Shown here in pieces: positions 22,809-31,975 of a stretch of DNA of 64,000 nt. The translations under genes were made by a program, and so were the position numbers. The notes beneath the pieces are model-generated. The model did no database searches. It was given only the letters and a program-made list of their open reading frames with translations, and was not told the DNA's origin. The stretch's first letter is position 1, and every line of letters begins with the position of its first letter. Origin of the DNA: an uncultured Blautia sp. (GTDB lineage Bacteria; Bacillota; Clostridia; Lachnospirales; Lachnospiraceae); NCBI GenBank assembly GCA_900549015.1, contig URMH01000007.1:1-64000 (forward strand). Direction: 5' to 3'.

Positions 22809-25478
22809 ATGAAGAAAAAAGTGGTAGCAGCCGTTTTGAGCCTTACCATGTGTATGTCTATGGTAGTGCAGGCAGGGGCATCAGCTTTAAGCGACGGTGT
22901 TTCGGACGGCGTAGTGGGAGATGTTACAGTTACAGAGCCCTTTGAGCCGGAAGAAGAATTTCCGGAAGAGCCGGTAACACCGGAAGTTCCTGAAGAAAAT
23001 CAGGACGACAGCCTGGAGATGCCGGAAACAGATGTAACACCGGAGGCAACCGTAACACCAGAGATAACCGTGACGCCGGAAGCCAGCATAACACCGGAGG
23101 CAGATTCTTCAATGCCGCAGGAGGATATTCTGTCAGCAGGAGAGGAAAGCGTGGAAGTGCCGGAGACAGATGTAATGTTTCAGGTTCAGGCAGGAGAAAG
23201 TAAATCTGGTTCTGTGACAGTGGGACCGGAATACTGGATAAAAGTTCCGGAAGGCTGGAAGCTGGCAAAGAAAGGAAACAAAACAGCAGTCGGTGGTGAA
23301 AGCACAGAGGCAGAACAACCGCAGGCAGATATACAGACACTTGAGAATGTAAATGAAGAAGTGGTTTCAGAAGGTGCGGAGGACGTGCTTCCTATGGAAA
23401 CAGCGGAGCCGATGGAAACAGAAGTTTCCACAGAGCCGATAGAAGTGGAAGATCCGGCTGAAACAGAGCAGGACGAGCAGAGCATGACCGGTGCTGGTGT
23501 CGGAGAGGGCATGGACGGAACAAGCACAGAGAGAGCAGCAGAAGGCAGAGATGTTTATACAGCGGCAGACGGTCTTGTTCAGGTTACAACACAGTCGGTA
23601 AAAGGCACCCACACGGGCTATTATCTTTTCGATCAAGACGGAATCATGGTAACTGGAAGAAAGACAGTCCAGCCGGGAACACCGGGCTATACTTTGAGCA
23701 AAGAGGGAGAGCTTTACTTTACAGAGGACAGTACGGCAGCTCTTTATAAAGAGTACACAGGCACTCCTAAAACTCCTGTTACTTCTGATCTGGGACAGCA
23801 GAAGAAAAATTACTGGCTGTATCAGAATGGTAAATTCCGCCTTTATGGAAAATCAGGTCCGAATGTAAGCGTGGAATCCATGAACGATAAATATAAGGAT
23901 ACCGGTTATCTTTCCATTAATGGCAAATATTACTGTCTGAAAGATGATGGAACACCAAGAACAGGATTTATCGGAATTAACGGTTCTAAATACTTCTTTG
24001 ACTCGGACAGCAAGATTCCGGGAGAAATGTTTATGGGCGGCTGGCGCTGTATGGGAACAAACAGCAAAGGTGAAAAATGGATTTACTTTAACAGAAGCAA
24101 CAAGGGCAAAGATAAAGGAAAAGCTGTAATACATAAGGGAAACGTGGCAATCACGGTAACTCCAAAGAGCAGTTCTGTAAAATATCTTCTGGATCACAAC
24201 GGATATATTTTAAAGAACAGAAGAACAAAATGTGTGGACGGGGCATGGTATGGCTCTGATTCCCAGGGGCGTATTGTAAAAGACAAACTGGTCCGCTACG
24301 GAAATTATCGTTATTATTTTACAAAGAACGGCAAACAGGTAGGCTGGAAAAATATGTGGAAACAGTGCCCTACATCTGTGGGACCGAAGTATTACTATTT
24401 CGGAAGTACAGCAGGACGTGTTTCTGAGAAAAAAGGATGGCAGAAGGTAAAATGGCCATCTGGAAAATTCCTTGGCTGGTTCTATTTCCGTGACAATGGA
24501 GATCACTATATGGAAAGATGGGTCGGCAATCAGTATTTCGATGATATAGGAAAACTGGCAAGTGGAATTAAGACCATTGACGGAAAAACATATTTCTTTG
24601 AGATTTCCGATTCTAATACCCACAGAGGAAAAGTATTTAAAAATACCATGATTAAATATAATAACAAGTGGTATTATGCAGAGAGCGATGGACAGCTTTC
24701 CAACAATGAGTGGAGAAAGATAAACGGAAAGTGGTATTATTTTAAAAACTTTGTTTCTCAGACAAATATATTTGTCTGGAAGGACGGAACATACGGCTGG
24801 CTTGATGAACAGGGAAAATTCTGTACAGGCTGGGTTGTGTTAAGCAATTCTGAGAACAAGGTTCGTTATGTGGATCCAAAAGGAAATGGTTTCTACAAAG
24901 ATACAAGCGCAGTCATTGACGGGCTTCGTTATTATTTCGATGAAAAAGCTTACCGTATCAACGATCTTACATCTGTATACAGAGGACCGTACTATGTGGA
25001 GGTTGATTGCACCAACGGCGTAATGACCATTTACGATCAGAGCAGAACCGTTCCGGTAAAATCTATCCGCGTTTCTGTAGGTAAACCGGAAACACCAACT
25101 CCCACAGGAACCTTTGTACTCAGAAGAAGCGGAAGATGGCAGAGCCTTATGGGACCGTCATGGGGACAGTATGGAACGCATGTACAGGGAGCTGGGCTTG
25201 GCGGAATCTTTATCCATTCTGTATCAGGAGCGCAGATGAATCCATACAGTGTTCCGGCAGCAGAGTACAATAAGCTTGGAAATCCGGCATCACACGGATG
25301 TATCCGCGCTTGTGTTGCAGATGCAAAATGGGTGTATGAGAACTGTAACGGGGCAACAATTCGTATTCTCGATAAGAAATATGAATCAAGAGAAGCTCTC
25401 AAAGGACCTCTCGGAAGAAGAGCAAGGGTTCCTATGAGACCGCCATATAATTTTGATCCGACAGACCCGTCTATTTAA
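22809..25478 (+). CDS. Secreted L,D-transpeptidase with cell-wall-binding repeats
   Basis: An 889-residue exported protein. A signal peptide (about 1-26) is followed by an acidic Pro/Glu/Thr-rich linker with repeated T-P-E units (to about 250), choline-binding-type repeats of about 20 residues ('INGKYYCLKDDGTPRTGFIG', 'GKWYYF', aromatic-Gly pattern; about 270-720), and a C-terminal YkuD domain. Catalytic His and Cys are in 'GGIFIHSVSG' and 'ASHGCIRAC' (Cys 831). It should form 3-3 peptide cross-links in peptidoglycan, or attach proteins to it, after the repeats dock it on the wall. It is the last gene of the cda cluster, with AAAGGAGG 42 nt after HPr and a terminator behind. Confidence 0.93.
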   Translation: MKKKVVAAVLSLTMCMSMVVQAGASALSDGVSDGVVGDVTVTEPFEPEEEFPEEPVTPEVPEENQDDSLEMPETDVTPEATVTPEITVTPEASITPEADSSMPQEDILSAGEESVEVPETDVMFQVQAGESKSGSVTVGPEYWIKVPEGWKLAKKGNKTAVGGESTEAEQPQADIQTLENVNEEVVSEGAEDVLPMETAEPMETEVSTEPIEVEDPAETEQDEQSMTGAGVGEGMDGTSTERAAEGRDVYTAADGLVQVTTQSVKGTHTGYYLFDQDGIMVTGRKTVQPGTPGYTLSKEGELYFTEDSTAALYKEYTGTPKTPVTSDLGQQKKNYWLYQNGKFRLYGKSGPNVSVESMNDKYKDTGYLSINGKYYCLKDDGTPRTGFIGINGSKYFFDSDSKIPGEMFMGGWRCMGTNSKGEKWIYFNRSNKGKDKGKAVIHKGNVAITVTPKSSSVKYLLDHNGYILKNRRTKCVDGAWYGSDSQGRIVKDKLVRYGNYRYYFTKNGKQVGWKNMWKQCPTSVGPKYYYFGSTAGRVSEKKGWQKVKWPSGKFLGWFYFRDNGDHYMERWVGNQYFDDIGKLASGIKTIDGKTYFFEISDSNTHRGKVFKNTMIKYNNKWYYAESDGQLSNNEWRKINGKWYYFKNFVSQTNIFVWKDGTYGWLDEQGKFCTGWVVLSNSENKVRYVDPKGNGFYKDTSAVIDGLRYYFDEKAYRINDLTSVYRGPYYVEVDCTNGVMTIYDQSRTVPVKSIRVSVGKPETPTPTGTFVLRRSGRWQSLMGPSWGQYGTHVQGAGLGGIFIHSVSGAQMNPYSVPAAEYNKLGNPASHGCIRACVADAKWVYENCNGATIRILDKKYESREALKGPLGRRARVPMRPPYNFDPTDPSI

Positions 25479-25504
25479 AAGGCAGAGATGTACAGGTGAT
25501 TTGC

Positions 25505-25543
25505 ACAGGAGATATGTTTAACAGCATATCTCCTGTTTGTTCT
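25505..25543 (+). terminator. Terminator of the cda/L,D-transpeptidase unit
   Basis: A perfect 12-bp stem, ACAGGAGATATG (25505-25516) with CATATCTCCTGT (25525-25536) and an 8-nt loop, followed by TTGTTCT. Confidence 0.8.
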
Positions 25544-25578
25544 CTGACAACATATCAGGAAGGCTTTTATATTCTTTC

Positions 25579-25607
25579 TTGAAATTTAGGAAGGCAGTCT
25601 GTATAAT
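25579..25607 (+). promoter_or_regulatory. Promoter of the GH25/polysaccharide transcription unit
   Basis: TTGAAA (25579-25584), 17-nt spacer, TATAAT (25602-25607). No terminator was found between here and 36813, so this may drive about 11 kb. Confidence 0.75.
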
Positions 25608-25672
25608 AAGGACTGTAGCTTTAAATACAGGAAAAAGAAAAAAGTATGTATCAGAAAAAAAGAGGAAAAAAT

Positions 25673-27214
25673 ATGAGAAAGTGGAAAAGATGGCTGTCTG
25701 TAGGACTGGCAGTGGTAACTTTGGGAATAATCTCGGGGAGCGTTTCTACAGTAAATGCCAATCCATTTGAGCCATACGACAGAAGCGGAACGGTTGTCCG
25801 GGAAGAACAGAAAGAAAGAGCTGACGCTAAAAAAATAAATCCCAAAGCGTGGCAGAAAATCAACGGAGTTTGCTACAACGGAAGCGGTGTGCAGATACCC
25901 GGCGCAATTACCCGTGGAATTGATGTATCTGAGTGGCAGGATACCATTAACTGGGCAAAGGTGAAAAAATCCAACGTGGATTTCGCCATGATACGAATAG
26001 CATATGGAACAGGGTATCTTGATAAAAGATATGATTACAATATGCAGGAGGCAAATAAAGCGGGAATGCCGGTGGGGACTTATGTGTACAGCACGGCAAC
26101 CACAAAAGAACAGGCGCTTGAGGAAGCGAAGCTTGCTATCAGAAAAATGAGAGGGTATAAAGTGTCATATCCGGTAGTGTTCGATCTGGAATATCCTCAG
26201 ATGGGAAAGCTGTCCCCGTCTAAAATATCGGAACTTGCCCGTACCTTCTGTGATGAGATAAAAAGAGCCGGATATTATCCAATGGTTTACTGCAATACAT
26301 ACTGGTATAGCAGCAAAGTAGATATGAGCCGTCTTTCCGATCTTGATGTATGGATCGCAAGCTATGGAGATAAAATTCAGGCGCCGTCCAAATCTTTGTA
26401 TGATTATACGATCTGGCAGGCAACAGACGGAGACGGAGGCGGTGTTTTAAATCCTACAAAAGGTCTGATCGATGGAATTTCCAAATACTGTAACGTAGAT
26501 GTGAACTTCGGATATGTGGATTACACAAAGAAAATTGTGCCAAGAACAGAGCCGCTAAGCAGCTATGAGCCGGGAACAGATGTCGGTGAGGATTCCGATA
26601 CAGCAAAAGACGGATGGGTAGAGGAGAATGGAAAAAAATATTATTATAAAAATGGAGAATTATTAAAAGGAACAAGAAAGATCGGAAAAGATTATTACTG
26701 CTTTGACAGTAAGGACGGTCATCTTTTCCAGAATAAGCTCCTTTATTCCAAGACAACAAACAGAACTTCTTATGCAGATGAAAACGGAATCCGTGTGAAA
26801 AACACATGGGTGGAAGCAGATGGGAAGAAATATTATATAGGCGCGGATTCGTATGCTTATAAAGGTTCCAGAAATGTACACGGAAAATTTTATCTTTTCG
26901 AAAGTAAAAAGGGATATGCTTTTACTAACAGAAAAAGAATCGGAACAGACGGCAATATCTATTACTACGGAGAGGACGGCGCAAGACTGAATAAGGGGTT
27001 CGCTCAGATAAAGGAAAATGGAAAAACGAACACATACTATTTTAATAAGGAAGGAAAAGCGTACAAGCAGTGGCATAAAGTAAAAGGAAAATGGTATTAT
27101 TTTTATCCTGGCAGAACAGATATGTCCGGAGTTCGTGTAGAAAACAGAACAATGGTAATTGACGGGAAAGAATACACTTTTGACAGAAATGGTGTGTGCG
27201 TGAACAGAAGATAA
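25673..27214 (+). CDS. GH25 lysozyme (muramidase) with cell-wall-binding repeats
   Basis: A 513-residue exported protein: signal peptide (1-28), a linker, then a glycoside hydrolase 25 domain (about 80-290) with catalytic acids in 'GIDVSEWQDTINWAKVK' (first Asp) and 'VFDLEYP' (Asp-x-Glu). Choline-binding-type repeats follow ('ENGKKYYYKNGELLKG', 'GKFYLF', 'GKWYYFYPG'; about 310-510). It cleaves MurNAc-GlcNAc bonds, in wall turnover or cell separation. I choose ATG 25673 since AGAGGAAAAA precedes it and it begins directly with the signal peptide. Only 12 nt separate it from wecE, so it seems co-transcribed with the polysaccharide genes. Confidence 0.93.
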   Translation: MRKWKRWLSVGLAVVTLGIISGSVSTVNANPFEPYDRSGTVVREEQKERADAKKINPKAWQKINGVCYNGSGVQIPGAITRGIDVSEWQDTINWAKVKKSNVDFAMIRIAYGTGYLDKRYDYNMQEANKAGMPVGTYVYSTATTKEQALEEAKLAIRKMRGYKVSYPVVFDLEYPQMGKLSPSKISELARTFCDEIKRAGYYPMVYCNTYWYSSKVDMSRLSDLDVWIASYGDKIQAPSKSLYDYTIWQATDGDGGGVLNPTKGLIDGISKYCNVDVNFGYVDYTKKIVPRTEPLSSYEPGTDVGEDSDTAKDGWVEENGKKYYYKNGELLKGTRKIGKDYYCFDSKDGHLFQNKLLYSKTTNRTSYADENGIRVKNTWVEADGKKYYIGADSYAYKGSRNVHGKFYLFESKKGYAFTNRKRIGTDGNIYYYGEDGARLNKGFAQIKENGKTNTYYFNKEGKAYKQWHKVKGKWYYFYPGRTDMSGVRVENRTMVIDGKEYTFDRNGVCVNRR

Positions 27215-27226
27215 AGGTGACAGAAG

Positions 27227-28357
27227 ATGATAGATTTTAACAGACCTGCATTTGTGGGAAAGGAACTTATTTATATACAGGACGCCATAGAAAAGGGAAT
27301 GTTGTGCGGCGACGGGACATATACAAAAAAATGTTCCGGATTCATGGAGGAGAAATTTGATGCCAGGCATGTAATGCTGACAACTTCCTGCACCCATGCC
27401 CTTGAGATGGCAGCTTATCTCTGTGATATAAAACCGGGTGACGAGGTGATCATGCCTTCCTATACGTTTGTGTCGACAGCGGACGCCTTTGTGCTTCGGG
27501 GAGCAAAAATTGTATTTGTGGATATTCGTCCGGATACCATGAATATTGATGAGACAAAGATTGAGGCGGCGATCACACCGAAGACAAAGGCGATCGTTCC
27601 TGTTCATTACGCGGGAATTTCCTGTGAAATGGATACGATCATATCTCTGGCAAAAAAATATAATTTAAAAGTTGTGGAGGATGCAGCTCAGGCAGTCGGT
27701 TCTTATTATAAAGGAAAGGCTCTCGGCACGATTGGAGATTTCGGCTGTTACAGCTTCCATGAAACAAAGAATTATACAATGGGAGAGGGCGGCGCTCTTG
27801 TTTTTTCGGACGATAAATACCAGGAAAGAGCGGAAATCCTCCGGGAAAAAGGAACAGACAGAAGCAAGTTTTTCCGGGGGCAGGTAGATAAGTACCGCTG
27901 GATTGATTACGGATCTTCTTATCTTCCAAGCGAGCTGAATGCAGCTTACCTCTATGCACAGCTGGAAGAATGTGATAAAATCAGTAAGAAGAGGGAAGAA
28001 ATTTATCATTACTATCATGAACATTTTGCAGCTCTGGAGGAGGAAGGAAAGATTGCGCGGCCGGTTATTCCCGATGGCTGTACAAATAACTTCCATATGT
28101 ATTATCTGAAAGTAAGAGATCAGGAAGTGCGTACAGAACTGATCGCTTATCTGAAGGAAAACGGGATCCGAAGTGTATTTCACTATGTTCCTCTTCATAC
28201 GGCTCCTGCAGGGCAGAAATTTGGAAGATTTTCAGGGGAAGATGTGTACACGACGAAAGAGAGCGAGAGGCTTCTCCGTCTTCCCATGTTTTATAATCTT
28301 GACATGAAAGATGTAGCATATGTGACAGAAACAATTTTAAATTTCAAGGGATTTTGA
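27227..28357 (+). CDS. wecE: dTDP-4-amino-4,6-dideoxygalactose transaminase
   Basis: A 376-residue PLP enzyme of the DegT/DnrJ/EryC1/StrS class, closely following E. coli WecE/RffA in length and motifs ('LCGDGTYTKKC', 'VIMPSYTFVSTADAFVLRGA', 'DAAQAVGSYYKGKALGTIGD', 'LREKGTDRSKFFRGQVDKY'). The Schiff-base Lys is K181 in 'FHETKNYTMGEGG', the same number as in E. coli. The enzyme makes dTDP-Fuc4N from dTDP-4-keto-6-deoxyglucose with glutamate. Its stop overlaps the ribosome binding site of rfbC. It implies a 4-amino-4,6-dideoxyhexose in the surface glycan. Confidence 0.93.
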   Translation: MIDFNRPAFVGKELIYIQDAIEKGMLCGDGTYTKKCSGFMEEKFDARHVMLTTSCTHALEMAAYLCDIKPGDEVIMPSYTFVSTADAFVLRGAKIVFVDIRPDTMNIDETKIEAAITPKTKAIVPVHYAGISCEMDTIISLAKKYNLKVVEDAAQAVGSYYKGKALGTIGDFGCYSFHETKNYTMGEGGALVFSDDKYQERAEILREKGTDRSKFFRGQVDKYRWIDYGSSYLPSELNAAYLYAQLEECDKISKKREEIYHYYHEHFAALEEEGKIARPVIPDGCTNNFHMYYLKVRDQEVRTELIAYLKENGIRSVFHYVPLHTAPAGQKFGRFSGEDVYTTKESERLLRLPMFYNLDMKDVAYVTETILNFKGF

Positions 28358-28371
28358 AAGGAGACAGAAAA

Positions 28372-28926
28372 ATGGGAAAAATTAAAGTAACTCCATGTGG
28401 AGATATAGAAGGACTGAAAGTAATTGAGCCGACGGTATTTGGTGATTCCAGAGGATATTTTATGGAGACATACAATTACAATGATTTTAAAGAGGCTGGA
28501 ATTGATGTGGAGTTTGTACAGGATAACCAGTCAAGCTCACATTACGGAGTGCTTCGCGGGCTTCATTTCCAGATCCAGTATCCGCAGGATAAGCTTGTGC
28601 GCGTAGTGAGCGGAGAAGTTTATGATGTGGCAGTTGATTTAAGAGAAGGATCCAAAACATTCGGAAAATGGTACGGCGTTCTTCTTTCCGCAGAAAATAA
28701 GAAGCAGTTCTTTATTCCAAAGGGATTTGCACACGGTTTCCTTGTACTTTCCGAGAATGCGGAATTTACTTATAAGTGCTCTGATTTTTATCACCCGAAC
28801 GACGAGGGCGGTCTTATCTGGAATGACCCGGATATTGGCGTAGAATGGCCGGTTCCGGAAGGAATGGAGCTGGAGCTTTCCGACAAGGATAAAAAATGGC
28901 ACGGCTTAAAAGAGTTTCACAGATAG
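28372..28926 (+). CDS. rfbC: dTDP-4-dehydrorhamnose 3,5-epimerase
   Basis: A 184-residue cupin-fold epimerase on the dTDP-L-rhamnose path. Catalytic base His 65 is in 'VLRGLHFQIQYPQDKLVRV', and the 'FIPKGFAHGFLVLSE' strand is characteristic. ATG 28372 has AAAGGAGA 7 nt upstream. rfbA, rfbB and rfbD are not in the window. Sitting between wecE and an ABC exporter, it supplies a rhamnose (or other 6-deoxyhexose) precursor; the shared 4-keto intermediate links it to WecE. Confidence 0.95.
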   Translation: MGKIKVTPCGDIEGLKVIEPTVFGDSRGYFMETYNYNDFKEAGIDVEFVQDNQSSSHYGVLRGLHFQIQYPQDKLVRVVSGEVYDVAVDLREGSKTFGKWYGVLLSAENKKQFFIPKGFAHGFLVLSENAEFTYKCSDFYHPNDEGGLIWNDPDIGVEWPVPEGMELELSDKDKKWHGLKEFHR

Positions 28927-28935
28927 GAGCCAAAG

Positions 28936-29751
28936 ATGTTGAAGACTGTTTTTTTCCTGCCGGCGGAATTATATAAAAATCGCCGGCTGGTTTTTAAACT
29001 GGCAAAAAATGATTTTAAGACAAAGTATGCAGGTTCCTATCTTGGAATTGTGTGGGCGTTTGTTCAGCCGATTGTAACAATTCTTGTATACTGGTTTGTT
29101 TTTTCTGTGGGCTTTCGATCTGGTACAGGAGATCTGGGAGTTCCTTTTGTTCTTTATCTTGTGGCTGGAATCGTGCCCTGGTTTTTCTTCCAGGACGCTT
29201 TGATAGGAGGAACAAACTCTCTTCTTGAATATAATTATCTTGTAAAAAAAGTCGTTTTCAATATCAGCGTACTTCCTGTTGTGAAGATTATTTCAGCGAT
29301 GTTTGTACACGGCTTTTTCGTGCTGTTTACAATTATTCTGTATATGTGCTATGGGAAATTTCCGGATTTATATTATATCCAGATTCTCTATTACAGCGGC
29401 TGTACCTTCCTTCTTGTGCTGGGACTTGTTTATGCCACCTGTGCAGTTGTTATCTTTTTCCGGGATCTGACACAGATTATCAGCATCGGTCTTCAGGTAG
29501 GCATCTGGCTGACTCCGATCATGTGGATTGCGGAAACGTCCCTTCCGGGTCATCCGCTTCTTCAGAAGGTGCTTCAGTTAAACCCCATGTACTATATTGT
29601 ATCCGGTTACAGAGATGCTTTTGTTATGAAAAAGTGGTTTTTTGAAAGCCCTGTGTGGACGCTTTATTTCTGGGTATTTACGATTCTCTGTTTCGTTTTC
29701 GGAAACTGGGTATTTAAGCGTCTTCGTGTTCATTTTGCAGATGTATTATAA
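28936..29751 (+). CDS. ABC-2 type polysaccharide export permease (Wzm-like)
   Basis: A 271-residue inner-membrane permease with about six helices. The N-terminal amphipathic segment 'LAKNDFKTKYAGSYLGIVWA' (gate/interface helix), 'PWFFFQDALIGGTNSLLEY' and 'LNPMYYIVSGYRDAFV' are typical of Wzm/TagG/RgpC proteins that export undecaprenyl-linked glycans. ATG 28936 has AGGAG upstream. It is followed after 12 nt by its ATPase. Confidence 0.92.
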   Translation: MLKTVFFLPAELYKNRRLVFKLAKNDFKTKYAGSYLGIVWAFVQPIVTILVYWFVFSVGFRSGTGDLGVPFVLYLVAGIVPWFFFQDALIGGTNSLLEYNYLVKKVVFNISVLPVVKIISAMFVHGFFVLFTIILYMCYGKFPDLYYIQILYYSGCTFLLVLGLVYATCAVVIFFRDLTQIISIGLQVGIWLTPIMWIAETSLPGHPLLQKVLQLNPMYYIVSGYRDAFVMKKWFFESPVWTLYFWVFTILCFVFGNWVFKRLRVHFADVL

Positions 29752-29763
29752 GGAGAGGGACAA

Positions 29764-31035
29764 GTGGAAAATAAAAAAGCCATTCAGGTGCAGCACCTGA
29801 CAAAAATGTATAAACTTTATGAAAAGCCCTCTGACCGTCTGAAAGAGTCTCTGGGACTTTCAAGAAAAAAGAAATACAGGGAGCATTATGCGCTTCGAGA
29901 TGTGAATTTTGATATAGAAGAAGGAGAGTGCGTGGGTATTATCGGAACAAATGGTTCCGGTAAATCCACCATTCTGAAAATTATTACGGGCGTTCTTTCT
30001 CCAACAGAGGGAGAGGTAAAGGTAAACGGAAGGATTTCAGCCCTTCTTGAGCTTGGCGCCGGATTTAATATGGAATATACAGGGCTTGAGAATATATATC
30101 TGAACGGAACGATGATCGGTTTTACAGAGGAGGAGATTGACGCCCGCCTTGATGATATTCTCGCTTTTGCAGATATTGGGGACTTTGTCCACCAGCCTGT
30201 GAAGATGTACTCAAGCGGTATGTTTGTACGTCTTGCCTTTGCGGTTGCCATCAACATTGATCCGGAAATCCTGATTGTAGATGAAGCTCTTTCTGTGGGC
30301 GACGTATTTTTCCAGGCAAAATGCTATCATAAATTTGAAGAATTTAAGAAGCAGGGAAAAACGATTCTGTTTGTAAGTCACGATCTGAGCAGTATCTCCA
30401 AATATTGTGACAAAGTCGTTCTTTTAAATAAGGGAAAAATGCTGGCGGAAGGCAATCCAAAAGAAATGGTGGATATGTACAAGCAGCTTCTCGTAAATCA
30501 GGATCCCGTAAGACAGGGAGGAGAAGAGGCGCCTTCTTCTGGAAAGGGAACAGAAAACTGGAGAGCAGGATTTCAGGTAAACCCGGATACTCTGGAGTAC
30601 GGAGATAAACAGGCTGAGATCGTGGATTTTGTTGTTTTGGATTCAAAGGGAAGACAGAGCAATACCATTGAGAAGGGAAGCAGTTTCTCAATCAAGATGA
30701 AGGTACGTTTTCATGAAACGATCCAGCAGCCGATCATGGCGTTTACCTTCAAAAACATACAGGGAACGGAAATTACAGGAACCAATACTCTGTTTGAAAA
30801 GGCGGAAGTGAAGTGTGCAGAAGCAGGAAAGGAATGTGTGGTGACTTTTTCCCAGGAGATGAATCTTCAGGGAGGGGAATATCTCCTTTCTTTTGGCTGT
30901 ACAGGATATAAAGCGGGAGATTTCACTGTATTCCACAGGCTTTATGATGCCTGCAACATTACAGTTGTTTCCCATAAAAATACAGTTGGTTTTTATGATA
31001 TGAATTCCAGAGTAAGCGTTGAAGAACTGGAATAA
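29764..31035 (+). CDS. ABC polysaccharide exporter ATPase with C-terminal carbohydrate-binding domain (Wzt-like)
   Basis: A 423-residue ATPase starting at GTG 29764 (AAGGAGAGG upstream). Walker A 'IIGTNGSGKSTILKIITGVL' is near residue 60, signature 'YSSGMFVRLAFAVAI' near 148, Walker B 'ILIVDEALSVGDVFF', and the H-loop 'ILFVSHDLSS'. Residues 260-423 form an immunoglobulin-like beta domain ('ITGTNTLFEKAEVK', 'GGEYLLSFGCTGYK') of the Wzt_C type. In Gram-negative systems this domain reads the modified non-reducing end of a finished glycan before export. Its presence suggests a recognised terminal cap, in line with the two downstream genes. Confidence 0.92.
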   Translation: MENKKAIQVQHLTKMYKLYEKPSDRLKESLGLSRKKKYREHYALRDVNFDIEEGECVGIIGTNGSGKSTILKIITGVLSPTEGEVKVNGRISALLELGAGFNMEYTGLENIYLNGTMIGFTEEEIDARLDDILAFADIGDFVHQPVKMYSSGMFVRLAFAVAINIDPEILIVDEALSVGDVFFQAKCYHKFEEFKKQGKTILFVSHDLSSISKYCDKVVLLNKGKMLAEGNPKEMVDMYKQLLVNQDPVRQGGEEAPSSGKGTENWRAGFQVNPDTLEYGDKQAEIVDFVVLDSKGRQSNTIEKGSSFSIKMKVRFHETIQQPIMAFTFKNIQGTEITGTNTLFEKAEVKCAEAGKECVVTFSQEMNLQGGEYLLSFGCTGYKAGDFTVFHRLYDACNITVVSHKNTVGFYDMNSRVSVEELE

Positions 31036-31048
31036 AAAGGAGAGTTTT

Positions 31049-31975
31049 ATGCAGGAAAAAATCGGAAATGTGACCCTGGATTACACCTATTATCCGGGAG
31101 AAGATTTATACAGTGACGGTCCCGTTGAGGAGGAACTTCTGGAAATCGCGAAGCATTACAGAGAAGAGGAATTAAACGATGTCATTGCACAGAGAAAGAG
31201 CTGGCCTGTTCTTTATCACTTTTCTCATGTGCGGAAAAATGTTCTGGAATGGCTTCCCATAACAAAGGAAGATAAGGTACTGGAAATTGGCTCCGGCTGC
31301 GGAGCAGTCACAGGCGCTCTTGCGGAAAAAGCAGGCTCTCTTACCTGCATTGAGCTTTCGAAAATGAGAAGTACCATCAATGCTTACCGGAACAGAAATT
31401 ACGATAACATAAAGATTATGGTAGGAAATTTCCAGGACATAGAAAAAAATCTGGAAGAAAAATTTGACTATATTACTTTAATTGGCGTGTTTGAATATTC
31501 AGAAGGATACATTGGTACAAAAGAACCGTATGTGGAAATGCTGCGCCGGATTTCCCGTCACTTAAAGCCGGGAGGAAAAATTATCATTGCCATTGAAAAC
31601 CGTCTGGGATTAAAATACTGGGCAGGCTGTACAGAAGACCACACAGGAACTTATTTTGAAGGTCTGGAAGGGTATCCGAAAACAGAGGGAGTGAAAACAT
31701 TCTCAAAGAAAGAGCTTTCTGATATTATCAGCCAGGCGGGAGAGTTTTCCACCTTCTTTTACTATCCGTATCCGGACTATAAATTCCCGATGACGATTTA
31801 TTCCGATGAGTATCTTCCGAAAAAAGGGGAGCTTTCTCATGCATTTGCAAATTATGACAGAGAAAGAGTGTATTTGTTTGATGAACCGAGGGTGTATGAT
31901 TCCCTGATCGAGAGCGGTTTATTCCCGGAATTTTCCAATTCCTTTCTTGTAGTGGCGCAGTGGGAGGGCAGATAA
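31049..31975 (+). CDS. Class I SAM-dependent methyltransferase
   Basis: A 308-residue methyltransferase with motif I 'VLEIGSGCGAVTGALAEKAG' (about residue 77), an acidic residue after the next strand ('CIELSKMR'), 'YITLIGVFEYSEGY' and 'KPGGKIIIAIENRLGLKYW'. The start ATG 31049 has AAAGGAG upstream. The stop codon and the next gene's ATG share one base (TAATG). Directly after a Wzt with a carbohydrate-binding domain and before a kinase-like coiled-coil protein, I infer it methylates the growing glycan or a phosphate on it. The substrate is not shown by sequence. Confidence 0.85.
   Translation: MQEKIGNVTLDYTYYPGEDLYSDGPVEEELLEIAKHYREEELNDVIAQRKSWPVLYHFSHVRKNVLEWLPITKEDKVLEIGSGCGAVTGALAEKAGSLTCIELSKMRSTINAYRNRNYDNIKIMVGNFQDIEKNLEEKFDYITLIGVFEYSEGYIGTKEPYVEMLRRISRHLKPGGKIIIAIENRLGLKYWAGCTEDHTGTYFEGLEGYPKTEGVKTFSKKELSDIISQAGEFSTFFYYPYPDYKFPMTIYSDEYLPKKGELSHAFANYDRERVYLFDEPRVYDSLIESGLFPEFSNSFLVVAQWEGR

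Noticed and set aside
26663..27607. A 314-codon minus-strand frame across the GH25 and wecE genes
   Set aside because: It spans two well supported plus-strand genes and its Cys/His/Ile-rich product is typical of antisense translation.
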